DNA from: Colwellia sp.
GTDB lineage: Bacteria > Pseudomonadota > Gammaproteobacteria > Enterobacterales > Alteromonadaceae
NCBI RefSeq assembly: GCF_013214175.1
Contig: NZ_JABSPA010000012.1
Coordinates: forward strand, 73,325 to 137,324
Length of the DNA stretch: 64,000 bases
Reading direction: 5' to 3'
The translations under genes and the position numbers were made by a program. This document shows, piece by piece, positions 37,334 through 47,267 of the stretch. The notes beneath the pieces were generated by a model. That model saw only the letters and a program-made list of their open reading frames with translations. It was not told the DNA's origin and searched no databases. Within the stretch, counting starts at the first letter, position 1. The number at the start of each line of letters is the position of its first letter.

Positions 37334-37361
37334 CTTGTGTCGACTTTTTTTATCCCCATTT
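37334..37361 (+). promoter_or_regulatory. Sigma-32 heat-shock promoter of groES-groEL
   Basis: A CTTGTGT -35-like element (37334-37340) is followed after 13 nt by a perfect CCCCATTT -10 element (37354-37361), matching the sigma-32 consensus CTTGAAA-N11-15-CCCCATNT. It lies about 90 nt before the groES start and outside the MITE-like element. Confidence 0.85.
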
Positions 37362-37449
37362 CTATTAGCAACAACGATTAGTGTTAAATATTTGTTCGTT
37401 AATTTAATCACTACCTTATACAACAGAATCATTTTTTGGAGAAAAACAA

Positions 37450-37740
37450 ATGGCTATTCGTCCACTACACGATCGTGTAATCGTAAAACGTAAAGATGCA
37501 GAAACAAAATCAGCTGGCGGTATTGTATTAACAGGCAGCGCTGCAGAAAAATCCACACGTGGTGAAGTTATTGCTGTAGGTAATGGTCGTATATTAGAAA
37601 ACGGCGAAGTACGTGCATTAGACGTAAAAGTTGGCGACCAAGTGATCTTCTCTGAAGGTTACGGCGTTAAAACTGAAAAAATTGATGGTGAAGAAGTTTT
37701 AATCCTTTCTGAATCTGACATTTTAGCAATCGTAGAATAA
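37450..37740 (+). CDS. groES: Co-chaperonin GroES
   Basis: A 96-residue chaperonin lid subunit. Begins [14 protein letters not shown] and holds the mobile loop ([20 protein letters not shown]), which docks on GroEL, and the [15 protein letters not shown] roof hairpin. Length is standard. GGAG lies 8 nt before the ATG; groEL follows after 82 nt under the same heat-shock promoter. Confidence 0.98.
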   Translation: MAIRPLHDRVIVKRKDAETKSAGGIVLTGSAAEKSTRGEVIAVGNGRILENGEVRALDVKVGDQVIFSEGYGVKTEKIDGEEVLILSESDILAIVE

Positions 37741-37807
37741 TCTGTTTTTTAAGTACTAAATTTTAATTTGATGTTGAGCTTCGTTTAGCTCCATCCCCGT
37801 AATATAA

Positions 37808-39469
<1,662 letters not shown>

Positions 39470-39951
39470 TTTATGCTGGTCTAAATTGTTAATTTCATCG
39501 TTGCTTTATGATTCGTTTAAGAAACACTTAACGTCATCATAAAGCGCCTTGAACTAAACAGTTTATCCTGCGCATAAAACATTTTATTGTTTATAGCACT
39601 TACTTGAATAAGTAAATGAAAGCTCGCCTCGGCGGGCTTTTTTGTTTTTTGTAAAAGAAGAAATGAATAGTTCGTTTAAGAAACACTAAACGTGTTTATC
39701 CTACCTACTTGATTAAGTCGAGAGAAGTAAGCCGAATTATGATGAAGCTTAAGTCTTTTAAATCACTGAAAACAGCAGATGATGTTGTTTTAAAAGCGAA
39801 AGTTATACTGCTTATTTGAAGTGGAATCTTGTTTACATAAGATAACGTTAAGGTAACATTGTTTCTCGGAATTTAGTTGATTGTATTTATATACTTAACT
39901 AGTGATTTAAGTCAGTATTGAAGTGATAATACATATTTCTGGGATTGAATA
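39470..39951. other. Intergenic region after groEL with terminator and duplicated segment
   Basis: Holds a terminator (39619-39645) and two copies of a 22-23 nt sequence TTCGTTTAAGAAACACT(T/A)AACGT at 39512-39533 and 39671-39692. Each is followed by a partly similar stretch containing GTTTATCCT and ACTTGA(A/T)TAAG. The last 150 nt should carry the promoter of the DUF4136-type gene. No gene seen. Confidence 0.6.
39619..39645 (+). terminator. Rho-independent terminator of groESL
   Basis: Stem AAGCTCGCC with GGCGGGCTT (one G-U pair) and a TC loop, then a T-run, 150 nt after the groEL stop. Confidence 0.85.
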
Positions 39952-40518
39952 ATGAAGAAAAATATTACTGTAGCCATAGCTCTACTTAGTAGCCTATTTA
40001 TAAGTGCTTGTGTGACTGTACAGGTACAGCCACAAGTGAATAAAAATCAATTGGCCATATCAAGTGTTCGAGATATTCCTATTTCTTACTCTCCGGGCAG
40101 CCAGTTTTCTTTAGCACCGAAATATGTAGAAGAAACTTCATTAAAGCCAGAGCAAACACAAGCAGTATATCAGCTATATGCGAATGCCATTATTGCTGAT
40201 CTAAATAGTCATGGCTTTAAAAATACTGTTGATAGCAGTAACTCTGCTTTTCATGTTGGTTTTGGCGTTGCTTTAGCCAGTGATTTATCAGATAAAACCA
40301 TCAATGATGAATTCGGTATTACCCCAGGTTTACCGGGTAATGATGATTTGAAAAAAGGCAGCTTTTTGATTTACATCGAAGATGCTCGTACAGGTAAGAA
40401 AGTGTGGCGTGGTGCGGTACAGGGTTTTGCACATGAAGATGCTAATGAAGCAGAGCGAGAGCATCGTACTGCCGCGATTGTCAGTCGTGTGATGAAGCAG
40501 TTTTACGCTACAAACTAA
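39952..40518 (+). CDS. DUF4136-type lipoprotein
   Basis: A 188-residue exported lipoprotein. The signal (MKKNITVAIALLSSLFISAC) ends in lipobox ISAC with Cys20. The mature part has the DUF4136 pattern: SYSPGSQFSLAP near the start, a helix QTQAVYQLYANAIIADLNSHGF, GSFLIYIEDARTGKKVWRGAVQGF and a C-terminal helix REHRTAAIVSRVMKQF. Family function unknown; envelope-located. Followed 83 nt later by another small exported protein gene. Confidence 0.82.
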   Translation: MKKNITVAIALLSSLFISACVTVQVQPQVNKNQLAISSVRDIPISYSPGSQFSLAPKYVEETSLKPEQTQAVYQLYANAIIADLNSHGFKNTVDSSNSAFHVGFGVALASDLSDKTINDEFGITPGLPGNDDLKKGSFLIYIEDARTGKKVWRGAVQGFAHEDANEAEREHRTAAIVSRVMKQFYATN

Positions 40519-40600
40519 TACAGTTAAGTATCAATTTTACACAGATCGCTAAGCTGTTTTTTGTTTTACTTAAGTTACAATATTAATTAAGGAGCAGTAT

Positions 40601-41104
40601 ATGAAACAATTTATTTTAATGGTTACACTGTTAACTTCAACGTTATTAATAGCGCCAGGTGCATTTGCCGCAAGTAGTGAAGTGACTTGGACTGATTATA
40701 AAAGTTATCGTGATATTGACGCCGGTAATGAAAACCGTAAGTCATTTAGAGAACGTACCTTTAAAGAGTTTGAAAAACACTTTGCAAAATTAGCCGCCAA
40801 TTTACCAGAGGGGCAAGTACTTAAAATTGATGTTACTGATGTCGACCTAGCTGGTGATACTAATGCCGCTGGCATACACAGAACCCGTATTGTTAAGCAA
40901 ATATATATGCCCCGAATGAATTTTTCCTACCAACTGCTTGATGCTGATGGCAAGGTGATTCAAGCCGATGAGGTTGTGGTAAAAGATATGAACTTTATGT
41001 CTGGTAGTAGCTTAAAGTATCGTAATAAATCATTAGGTTATGAGAAGAAGATGCTCGATGACTGGTTTGACAAGACTTTTAAAGAATTGATAGTCAAAAA
41101 ATAG
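40601..41104 (+). CDS. DUF3016-type periplasmic protein
   Basis: A 167-residue exported protein: signal peptide to about AFAA (residues 1-24), then EVTWTDYKSYRDIDAGNENRK, FEKHFAKLAANLPEGQVLKIDVTDVDLAG and YEKKMLDDWFDKTFKEL, matching the DUF3016 family of marine gammaproteobacteria. AAGGAG lies 8 nt before ATG. No enzyme motif seen; function unknown. A strong terminator follows. Confidence 0.82.
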   Translation: MKQFILMVTLLTSTLLIAPGAFAASSEVTWTDYKSYRDIDAGNENRKSFRERTFKEFEKHFAKLAANLPEGQVLKIDVTDVDLAGDTNAAGIHRTRIVKQIYMPRMNFSYQLLDADGKVIQADEVVVKDMNFMSGSSLKYRNKSLGYEKKMLDDWFDKTFKELIVKK

Positions 41105-41126
41105 TAGCTCATTTAAAAAGCTAAAC

Positions 41127-41151
41127 AAAAAGTCACTTCGGTGACTTTTTT
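41127..41151 (+). terminator. Rho-independent terminator
   Basis: Stem AAAAGTCAC/GTGACTTTT closed by a stable TTCG tetraloop, then T-run; ends the DUF3016 transcription unit. Confidence 0.92.
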
Positions 41152-41235
41152 ATTGCCGCTAATTGTATGTTATGACATGTAATTAAGTTATTATCTTTGC
41201 CATGTTACTTTATGTTATCGCAAGGAAAAGGCGCA

Positions 41236-42903
41236 ATGAAGCTCGCCCAACACTCTACTTTTTTTTACCACTCTCCTGTTACCCTTATCATTTTCTTATT
41301 TATATTCCTAATCAGTCCAAATGTATTGAGCGCTCAGCCAGGCAAACATAATGGTGAAGAGCTATCGATAAAAAGTATGCTCGAGAGCAAAGAAAAATCG
41401 CAGAAAAACACAAACCCATATGATTACACTGATGAGTATGATATTCCGCAAGATGATTTTGAACGAGGTCAACCTCGTAGTGCCATTGCCGGTTATTTAC
41501 GTGCTATGCGTGCTGGTGATTTAGCTTTAGCGACAAATTATCTAGATTACCGTAACCTGTCAGAAAAAACCCTTAGCGTTGGTAAAGAAGAGTTAGCACG
41601 ACAATTAGGTGTAGTATTAAATCGTACTTTATGGATTGATTTAAATAGTATTAGTACCTTAAAAGAAGGACTGATAAATGACAACTTACCCTCGTATAGG
41701 GAGTTGGTAGGGCAGGTAGATTACCAAGGTAATAACATCGATATTTTATTGCAGCGCATTCCTCGCGCTAAAGATAAAGTTAGAATTTGGAAAATATCAA
41801 ATGCTACGGTTGAGAAAATCCCAAGGTTATTTAAGCGTTATTCGTACTCACCTTTGGGAGAGTTCTTAGCTAAAAAGTTACCGGCTATAGATCTCTTTGG
41901 TGTCATGCTTTGGCAATGGTTATATTTCACCTTGATGATGTTGATATATTACTCAGTCGCTAAAGTCTTTACTTGGCTGACAGCCTTTAGTCTCAAACGT
42001 GTTTACCATAAAGTGTCAAATGACGTTTTAAGCTTTATAAAAGAACCGGTAGCATTATTAATCGCAGTGATTTTTGCCCGTAGTTTTCGTGATGAAGCGA
42101 ATGTCACTATGGCCGTAAGAGCTGTGACTGAAGGCAGTACGCTACTAATTGTTGCTTGGTGCTGGCTCTGTTTTCGTTTTATTGATTTAATGAAAATTAT
42201 ACTGGCTGAGAAATTTATTGCTCAAGACAAACCCTTAGCCGTGTACTTGCTAAGGCCTGCAGGCACAGTAATAAAGATCATTATATTTAGCATTGCCGCT
42301 TTGAATTGGCTGGAAAACCTTGGTTTTAATGCTTCTACCTTATTGGCTGGTTTAGGTATTGGTGGTTTAGCTATTGCGTTAGCCGCGCAAAAAACAGTAG
42401 AAAATATCATTGGTGCTATTACTTTGTACACTTCTGCGCCAATTAAAATTGGCGATTTTTGCCGTTTTGGCAACAGTTTTGGTGTTGTTGAAGAGATAGG
42501 TTTACGTTCGACTAGAATTCGTACGTTAGACCGAAGTGTCATCTACGTTGCCAATGCCAAGTTTATTGATATGAATCTTGAAAATTACTCCGAACGTGAA
42601 AAAATAGCCTTTAGACCTAAGATATTCTTAGCACCCAGTACGCGGAAAGAAAACCTTGAGGCTGTACTGGAAGCCATTAGGGCTATGCTCAGCGATAATG
42701 AAATGATTGCAGCATCACCGCAACGTACCCATTTTAAAGCGTATACCATCTATGGTTTAGAATTAGATATTTTGGCTTATGTTAAAACTACAGACTTTGA
42801 TGTATTTCTTGATGAAATTAACCAACTCAATCTGAATATACTCGCTTTATTGGACGAGCATGATTGTAAGGTACAAGTTATGGCAGAGAGAGTTGCTGAG
42901 TAA
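41236..42903 (+). CDS. MscS-family mechanosensitive channel
   Basis: A 555-residue protein from the ATG at 41236, which has AAGG about 10 nt upstream; a TTG at 41197 would add 13 residues with no ribosome site. Signal-like N-terminus, a periplasmic region of about 170 residues (DDFERGQPRSAIAGYLRAMRAGDLALATNYL), about five membrane helices, and the MscS pore helix and beta domain (LLAGLGIGGLAIALAAQKTVENIIGA, then IGDFCRFGNSFGVVEEIGLRSTRIRT). Longer than E. coli MscS (286), in the YbdG/MSL-like range. Releases solutes on osmotic downshock; the extra periplasmic domain is of unknown role. Confidence 0.93.
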   Translation: MKLAQHSTFFYHSPVTLIIFLFIFLISPNVLSAQPGKHNGEELSIKSMLESKEKSQKNTNPYDYTDEYDIPQDDFERGQPRSAIAGYLRAMRAGDLALATNYLDYRNLSEKTLSVGKEELARQLGVVLNRTLWIDLNSISTLKEGLINDNLPSYRELVGQVDYQGNNIDILLQRIPRAKDKVRIWKISNATVEKIPRLFKRYSYSPLGEFLAKKLPAIDLFGVMLWQWLYFTLMMLIYYSVAKVFTWLTAFSLKRVYHKVSNDVLSFIKEPVALLIAVIFARSFRDEANVTMAVRAVTEGSTLLIVAWCWLCFRFIDLMKIILAEKFIAQDKPLAVYLLRPAGTVIKIIIFSIAALNWLENLGFNASTLLAGLGIGGLAIALAAQKTVENIIGAITLYTSAPIKIGDFCRFGNSFGVVEEIGLRSTRIRTLDRSVIYVANAKFIDMNLENYSEREKIAFRPKIFLAPSTRKENLEAVLEAIRAMLSDNEMIAASPQRTHFKAYTIYGLELDILAYVKTTDFDVFLDEINQLNLNILALLDEHDCKVQVMAERVAE

Positions 42904-42923
42904 CTGGCGAGCTTAAGTCGTTA

Positions 42924-42990
42924 TTCTCGAGATGTCTGATCGAGAATCCATATCTTTAGAATATGGATCTTCGACTAAAACACCTCGAAG
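42924..42990. repeat. Three-hairpin palindromic intergenic element
   Basis: Consecutive inverted repeats TTCTCGA/TCGAGAA (42924-42946), ATCCATAT/ATATGGAT (42946-42968) and CTTCGA/TCGAAG (42969-42990) are packed end to end between the MscS gene and a convergent gene. It looks like a REP/RIME-type dispersed element of marine gammaproteobacteria; it may also serve as a bidirectional terminator. Confidence 0.55.
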
Positions 42991-43035
42991 ATGACAGTTT
43001 CAACGGCTAGCGTTATTGGTTTTTTTTAACTCAGG

Positions 43036-43341
43036 TTATTGATTGTAGCTTTGTTCAAAGTTAGCTAATACCGTGTACAACTGCTCTATCTTTTTAACCA
43101 AGGCTATTAATTGCCCTTGGTCTTTGCTTTCTTGCCACTTTAAAAGGTCATCAGCAATTTCTTCAATGTAGGGTTGGAAGGTATCAGCAGTACTTTTAAA
43201 GCTAGCCTCGGCAGTAAAAACAGCTTTAAAACTGGCTTTCTTCTGTTCACGCAAATTGGCTAGGGTGGCATCAGCCGTTAAAGATCTTTTTAAGATAACT
43301 GAAATATTTTCAATAAGTTGTTGTTCAATTGCTTTTGTCAT
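43036..43341 (-). CDS. Small hypothetical alpha-helical protein downstream of epmB
   Basis: A 101-residue protein from the ATG at 43341 (AAGAAG about 6 nt upstream); a frame from 43380 exists but abuts the epmB stop and lacks a ribosome site. Predicted almost wholly helical (MTKAIEQQLIENISVILKRS, then DTFQPYIEEIADDLLKWQES), no signal peptide, no cysteines. I do not recognise the family. It lies 39 nt after epmB in the same direction and is probably cotranscribed. Confidence 0.7.
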   Translation of the reverse strand: MTKAIEQQLIENISVILKRSLTADATLANLREQKKASFKAVFTAEASFKSTADTFQPYIEEIADDLLKWQESKDQGQLIALVKKIEQLYTVLANFEQSYNQ

Positions 43342-43380
43342 AATACTTCTTACTTTGAGGGCTTTTCTTAATTGCGGCAA

Positions 43381-44436
43381 TTATGCCAGATTGATTGGGG
43401 TTTTGTTAGCTTGACCAGCAATTTCTCGTACTAACTTTGGCATTAAAAATCCAGGTAAGCTGGCCAGCATGTCATTAACTATTGTCACCGCATCAGCCTC
43501 GTTGACATCAAAATGAGCAGCGCCTTGCACAGCATCAAAAAGGTGCAAATAGTACGGCTGAATGCCAGCATCAAATAAAGTCTCACTTAAGTTACATAAT
43601 ACTTTAGCATCATCATTTACCCCACGTAACAATACACTTTGGTTAAAGAGTGGTATCCGTGCTGCCCGTAGCGGTTCAAGTGCCGCTATTAACTCATCAT
43701 TAATTTCATTAGGGTGATTGATATGCAAGACCATAGTAGCTTTTAAACGTGAGTTTTTTAGCAGTGCTACAAGACTTGCGGTAATACGATTAGGTATCAC
43801 CACAGGCAAGCGGCTATGAAGTCGTAAACGTGTCACATGGGGAATTTGTTCTATTTGCCCAACCAACCAAGCCAAGTGATTGTCGTTAGCCATTAATGGG
43901 TCGCCACCACTAAAAATCACCTCACTGATTTCATCATGAGCAGCAATATAATCTAAAGCACTTTGCCAGCGTTTTTTATTAGGGCTGTTATCTTGATAAG
44001 GGAAATGACGGCGAAAACAATAACGACAATTAATGGCACAGGCTGATTTTACTATCATCAACACCCGATTTTTGTACTTATGTAATAAACCTTCTGCGAC
44101 AGTATCATGTTCATTTAAGGGATCAGCAGAGTAGCCATCGGTGAGCAAGAATTCCTCAGACAGCGGCATAACTTGTTTGAGTAGTGGATCGTTAAAATCG
44201 CCTTTTTTCATGCGTTTAATAAATGACAGCGGCACACGCACGGGAAATAAACTCCGTGCTTTGAAATGTTGTAAATAGTCATCAGGGGCAATATTAATCA
44301 AGGCTAATAGTTGTTCTGGCTCTGTCACTACATCACGTAAGTCTTTTTGCCATGATTTTTCATCACAAAGATGCAAATCGTGATCAATTTGGGTTATTAT
44401 CTGCGGCAATTCTAATTTCAATTGAACATCTCTCAC
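43381..44436 (-). CDS. epmB: EF-P beta-lysylation protein EpmB (lysine 2,3-aminomutase-like)
   Basis: A 351-residue radical-SAM enzyme that converts (S)-alpha-lysine to (R)-beta-lysine for attachment to elongation factor P by EpmA. The iron-sulfur motif CAINCRYCFRRHFPY (CxxxCxxC) is present, with VIFSGGDPLM, RLRLHSRLPVVIP, LHINHPNEI and the PLP-binding zone near QSVLLRGVNDD. Length fits EpmB (about 340). Divergent from efp across 83 nt, as in E. coli, which settles the assignment over catabolic KamA. Confidence 0.95.
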   Translation of the reverse strand: MRDVQLKLELPQIITQIDHDLHLCDEKSWQKDLRDVVTEPEQLLALINIAPDDYLQHFKARSLFPVRVPLSFIKRMKKGDFNDPLLKQVMPLSEEFLLTDGYSADPLNEHDTVAEGLLHKYKNRVLMIVKSACAINCRYCFRRHFPYQDNSPNKKRWQSALDYIAAHDEISEVIFSGGDPLMANDNHLAWLVGQIEQIPHVTRLRLHSRLPVVIPNRITASLVALLKNSRLKATMVLHINHPNEINDELIAALEPLRAARIPLFNQSVLLRGVNDDAKVLCNLSETLFDAGIQPYYLHLFDAVQGAAHFDVNEADAVTIVNDMLASLPGFLMPKLVREIAGQANKTPINLA

Positions 44437-44519
44437 TAGCTACTGTTGCCATTATAACGGTTATAGACTAGTGGAGATCAAATAAATAACTAAGTAATCA
44501 ATAAAAGAGCACTCTTATT

Positions 44520-45092
44520 ATGGCTAATTACAGTACCAACCAGTTCAAAGCTGGACTTAAAATCATGCTTGATGGCGAACCTTGTAACATTCTTGAAAAT
44601 GAATTGGTTAAGCCAGGTAAAGGCCAAGCCTTTAGTCGCGTTAAAATTCGTAAACTAGTTTCAGGTAAGGTGTTAGAGAAAACCTTTAAGTCAGGAGAGA
44701 CTGTTGAAGGTGCCGACGTAATGGAAGTTGAACTTGCCTATCTATATGCTGATGGTGAATTCTGGCACTTTATGAACAATGAAACTTTTGAGCAAATTGG
44801 CGCAGATGAAAAAGCGGTAGCTGATACTATTAAGTGGTTAGTTGAAGGTGACATTTGTACTATTACCTTATGGAATGGCACGCCGATTACCGTAACGCCA
44901 GCAAACTTTGTTGAAATAGATATTACAGAAACAGATCCTGGCCTTAAAGGTGATACCGCAGGTACTGGTGGCAAGCCCGCTACTTTAGCTACAGGTGCGG
45001 TTGTGCGTGTACCTTTGTTTGTGCAAATTGGTGAGAAAGTTCGCATTGATACACGTTCGGGCGAATATGTATCACGAGCAAGCAAAGCTTAA
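44520..45092 (+). CDS. efp: Elongation factor P
   Basis: A 190-residue translation factor that relieves ribosome stalling at polyproline. Three beta-barrel domains; the modifiable residue is Lys34 in [13 protein letters not shown], the type beta-lysylated by EpmA/EpmB, agreeing with the adjacent epmB. The end [17 protein letters not shown] is canonical. Tight divergent promoter region shared with epmB. Confidence 0.98.
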   Translation: MANYSTNQFKAGLKIMLDGEPCNILENELVKPGKGQAFSRVKIRKLVSGKVLEKTFKSGETVEGADVMEVELAYLYADGEFWHFMNNETFEQIGADEKAVADTIKWLVEGDICTITLWNGTPITVTPANFVEIDITETDPGLKGDTAGTGGKPATLATGAVVRVPLFVQIGEKVRIDTRSGEYVSRASKA

Positions 45093-45141
45093 TAAAGTTA
45101 TCAAACTAATTTTTATCAAACTCAATTGAGTTAAAGGAATA

Positions 45142-45831
45142 ATGATGTTGTTTAACAAGGTGTTAATGTCAAAGGCAATGCTAATAACTTGTCTACTTGG
45201 CTTTTTAGCGAGTACGTTAAGTGTTGATGCCAACGCTAAATATACTAAGCGTAGTGATAAGTGGGAAGCGAGCTTTAAATTACTCAATAACCAAGCTACT
45301 GATATCGATGGACAAAATGGCTCTAAAACCGCTATGGAAAGTGACTATGGTTGGGGTTTTACCCTTGGCTATAATTTGAATCCACATATTTTGTTTAATT
45401 TTGACTTGTCTTCATCGACGCCAAGTTATAAGGCTACTTTAATTGATGCTGACGATGGTAGTAGTCATCAAATAAATCATAAAATGGATTTGATAGAAAG
45501 TCAGTTTAATGTCATTTACAGTGTTTTTGCTTCACAATTTACTCCGTATATCCAAGCCGGAGCCGGTTGGAGTTTTGTCGATAGCAACATTGCTACAGGT
45601 CCGCCAGGCTCTGTTTGTTGGTGGGATCCGTGGTGGGGTTATGTTTGTGATACTTATCAGAACACTTTTAATGATACGCGCTTTTCGTACAATGTTGCTG
45701 TCGGTTTTCGTTACGAGTTAGATAACAGTTTATTTTTCCGTGCCAGTTATAAACAAGCTTGGATTGATTTTAGTCATTCAGATGATGCCAGCATCGGCTC
45801 TTACCATCTGGAAATAGGTTCTATTTTCTAA
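45142..45831 (+). CDS. Small outer-membrane beta-barrel protein
   Basis: A 229-residue (228 if the second ATG at 45145 is used; AAAGGA favours either) exported protein. Signal peptide to about residue 32 (LASTLSVDANA), then eight-strand barrel character resembling OmpW/OMP_b-brl: WEASFKLLNNQATD, YGWGFTLGYNLNPHILFNFDL, FTPYIQAGAGWSFVD, FSYNVAVGFRYELDNSLFFRA, with terminal IGSIF. A loop has two Cys with aromatic residues (VCWWDPWWGYVCDTY), likely a surface disulfide loop. Ligand unknown. It follows efp by 49 nt. Confidence 0.82.
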   Translation: MMLFNKVLMSKAMLITCLLGFLASTLSVDANAKYTKRSDKWEASFKLLNNQATDIDGQNGSKTAMESDYGWGFTLGYNLNPHILFNFDLSSSTPSYKATLIDADDGSSHQINHKMDLIESQFNVIYSVFASQFTPYIQAGAGWSFVDSNIATGPPGSVCWWDPWWGYVCDTYQNTFNDTRFSYNVAVGFRYELDNSLFFRASYKQAWIDFSHSDDASIGSYHLEIGSIF

Positions 45832-46131
45832 GTTATATAAGCGACAGAATACTTATCGCGAATAGCGTTAGTTACGAGTAAATCGTTAGTCAAATTATGA
45901 AAAAAACCCAGCAAGCAGTATTACTGTTTACTGGGTTTTTTATTGCTTAGAAAACAGCAATACTCTCTGCGATAACATCGCTTTAGAGGGGAGATAATTA
46001 ATAAATATGCCAGTAAGTTAATCTAGTTTAACTTGCTGCTAGCTATACATAAGTCAGCAGCTCAGGTATATTATTATTAAGTTTTATTCTTATTATTTTA
46101 TTCTTGTTATTTAATTTTTTAAGTAGGTCGC
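45832..46131. other. Intergenic region before the LacI-type gene
   Basis: Includes the terminator at 45899-45942 and AT-rich DNA with the LacI-type gene promoter. No copy of the CATACGTATG operator was found here, so the regulator may not repress itself through that site. Confidence 0.5.
45899..45942 (+). terminator. Rho-independent terminator of outer-membrane barrel gene
   Basis: Outer stem AAAAAACCCAG with CTGGGTTTTTT and an internal CAGTA/TTACTG hairpin, followed by T-run, about 65 nt after the stop. Confidence 0.8.
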
Positions 46132-47154
46132 GTGAAAGAAAAAGCAACGTCATTTGATATCGCTTATAAGGCAGGGGTTTCTCAATCTACTGTCTCAAGA
46201 GCTTTGCGAAATAGCCCATTAGTTAATGAGGCAACACGAGAGAAGATTCAAGCCATTGCCAAAGAGTTAAATTATAAGGTTGATAAAAATGCCAGTAATT
46301 TACGTTCACAGCAAAGTGATACAATTGCCTTGTTGTTATTCGCCGATCCCACCAATGATGATTCAGACATAAACCCGTTTTTCTTATCTATGTTAGGTAG
46401 CATCACCCGTGCTTGTGCCAAAAAAGGTTATGACTTGTTAGTGTCTTTTCAGCAAGCAAGTGACGATTGGCATGCTGACTTTGAAGATAGTAATAAAGCC
46501 GATGGTTTAATTTTATTGGGTTATGGTGATTATGTTGACTATGAAGAGAAGTTAATTAAATTACTTGAGCAAGGAACTCACTTTGTTCGTTGGGGAGCTG
46601 AAGTTAAAAACTTACCGCTTATCTCTATTGGTTGTGATAACTACCAAGGCGGTATAGAGATGACTGAACACCTCATTAATCAAGGGCGAAAGCAATTGGC
46701 CTTTTTAGGCAGTGCTTCGAGTCATGCACCGGAATTTTTTGACCGCTATAAAGGTCATTGTCAGTCGTTAAAAGATAATGGTCTAGTGGTTAATCAAGCT
46801 TTGCAGTTTAACGCGCTATATACCGAAGAAGCTGGCTATCAGGCCGCATGTCAATTAATCGCAAGTGGTGAGTCTTTCGATGCTATTTGTGCTGCATGTG
46901 ATCTTATTGCCGTTGGTGCAATGCGGGCACTACAAGAGCATGATCTTAAGATCCCTGAGCAAGTAGCACTGGTTGGTTTTGATGATATTGCCATTGCCAG
47001 TTTTACCTTCCCGCCATTAACTACGGTGAAACAAGATACCCAGTTGGCAGGTGAGTTATTAGTGGGAACTTTACTGGCTTTGATTAGTGGTGAAGAGGCG
47101 AAAACCACCTTGATCCCACCTGAGTTAGTTGTTCGAAAATCTTGTGGTAGTTAG
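46132..47154 (+). CDS. LacI-family transcriptional regulator of alpha-glucan use
   Basis: A 340-residue LacI/GalR repressor starting at GTG (AGTAGG about 6 nt upstream). The helix-turn-helix is TSFDIAYKAGVSQSTVSRALRNS with hinge helix LNYKVDKNASNLRS; the sugar-binding core has LLLFADPTNDD, NQGRKQLAFLGSASSHA, DRYKGHCQSL, DAICAACDLIAVGAMRAL and VALVGFDDIAIASF. It heads a cluster of maltodextrin genes and likely binds the four CATACGTATG-centred palindromes found upstream of them. Compare MalR/AglR-type regulators. Effector (maltose, glucose or a phosphate) unknown. Confidence 0.9.
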   Translation: MKEKATSFDIAYKAGVSQSTVSRALRNSPLVNEATREKIQAIAKELNYKVDKNASNLRSQQSDTIALLLFADPTNDDSDINPFFLSMLGSITRACAKKGYDLLVSFQQASDDWHADFEDSNKADGLILLGYGDYVDYEEKLIKLLEQGTHFVRWGAEVKNLPLISIGCDNYQGGIEMTEHLINQGRKQLAFLGSASSHAPEFFDRYKGHCQSLKDNGLVVNQALQFNALYTEEAGYQAACQLIASGESFDAICAACDLIAVGAMRALQEHDLKIPEQVALVGFDDIAIASFTFPPLTTVKQDTQLAGELLVGTLLALISGEEAKTTLIPPELVVRKSCGS

Positions 47155-47208
47155 CTAGTTAAGTTTTGCTTTAATACAGACTTCATTAATTTAAATAACT
47201 TAGAAACT

Positions 47209-47233
47209 AAAAAGGCGCTTTAAGCGCCTTTTT
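47209..47233. terminator. Bidirectional terminator between lacI-type gene and transporter gene
   Basis: A perfect palindrome: AAAAAGGCGCTT, one centre T, AAGCGCCTTTTT. It works on both strands and separates two convergent genes. Confidence 0.92.
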
Positions 47234-47267
47234 AGTATGTGCAGTTTAGTAATTAGTGCTACTGGTA

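Noticed and set aside
43342..43380. N-terminal 13-codon extension of the protein after epmB
   Set aside because: No ribosome site, and the extension abuts the epmB stop; the ATG at 43341 is better supported.
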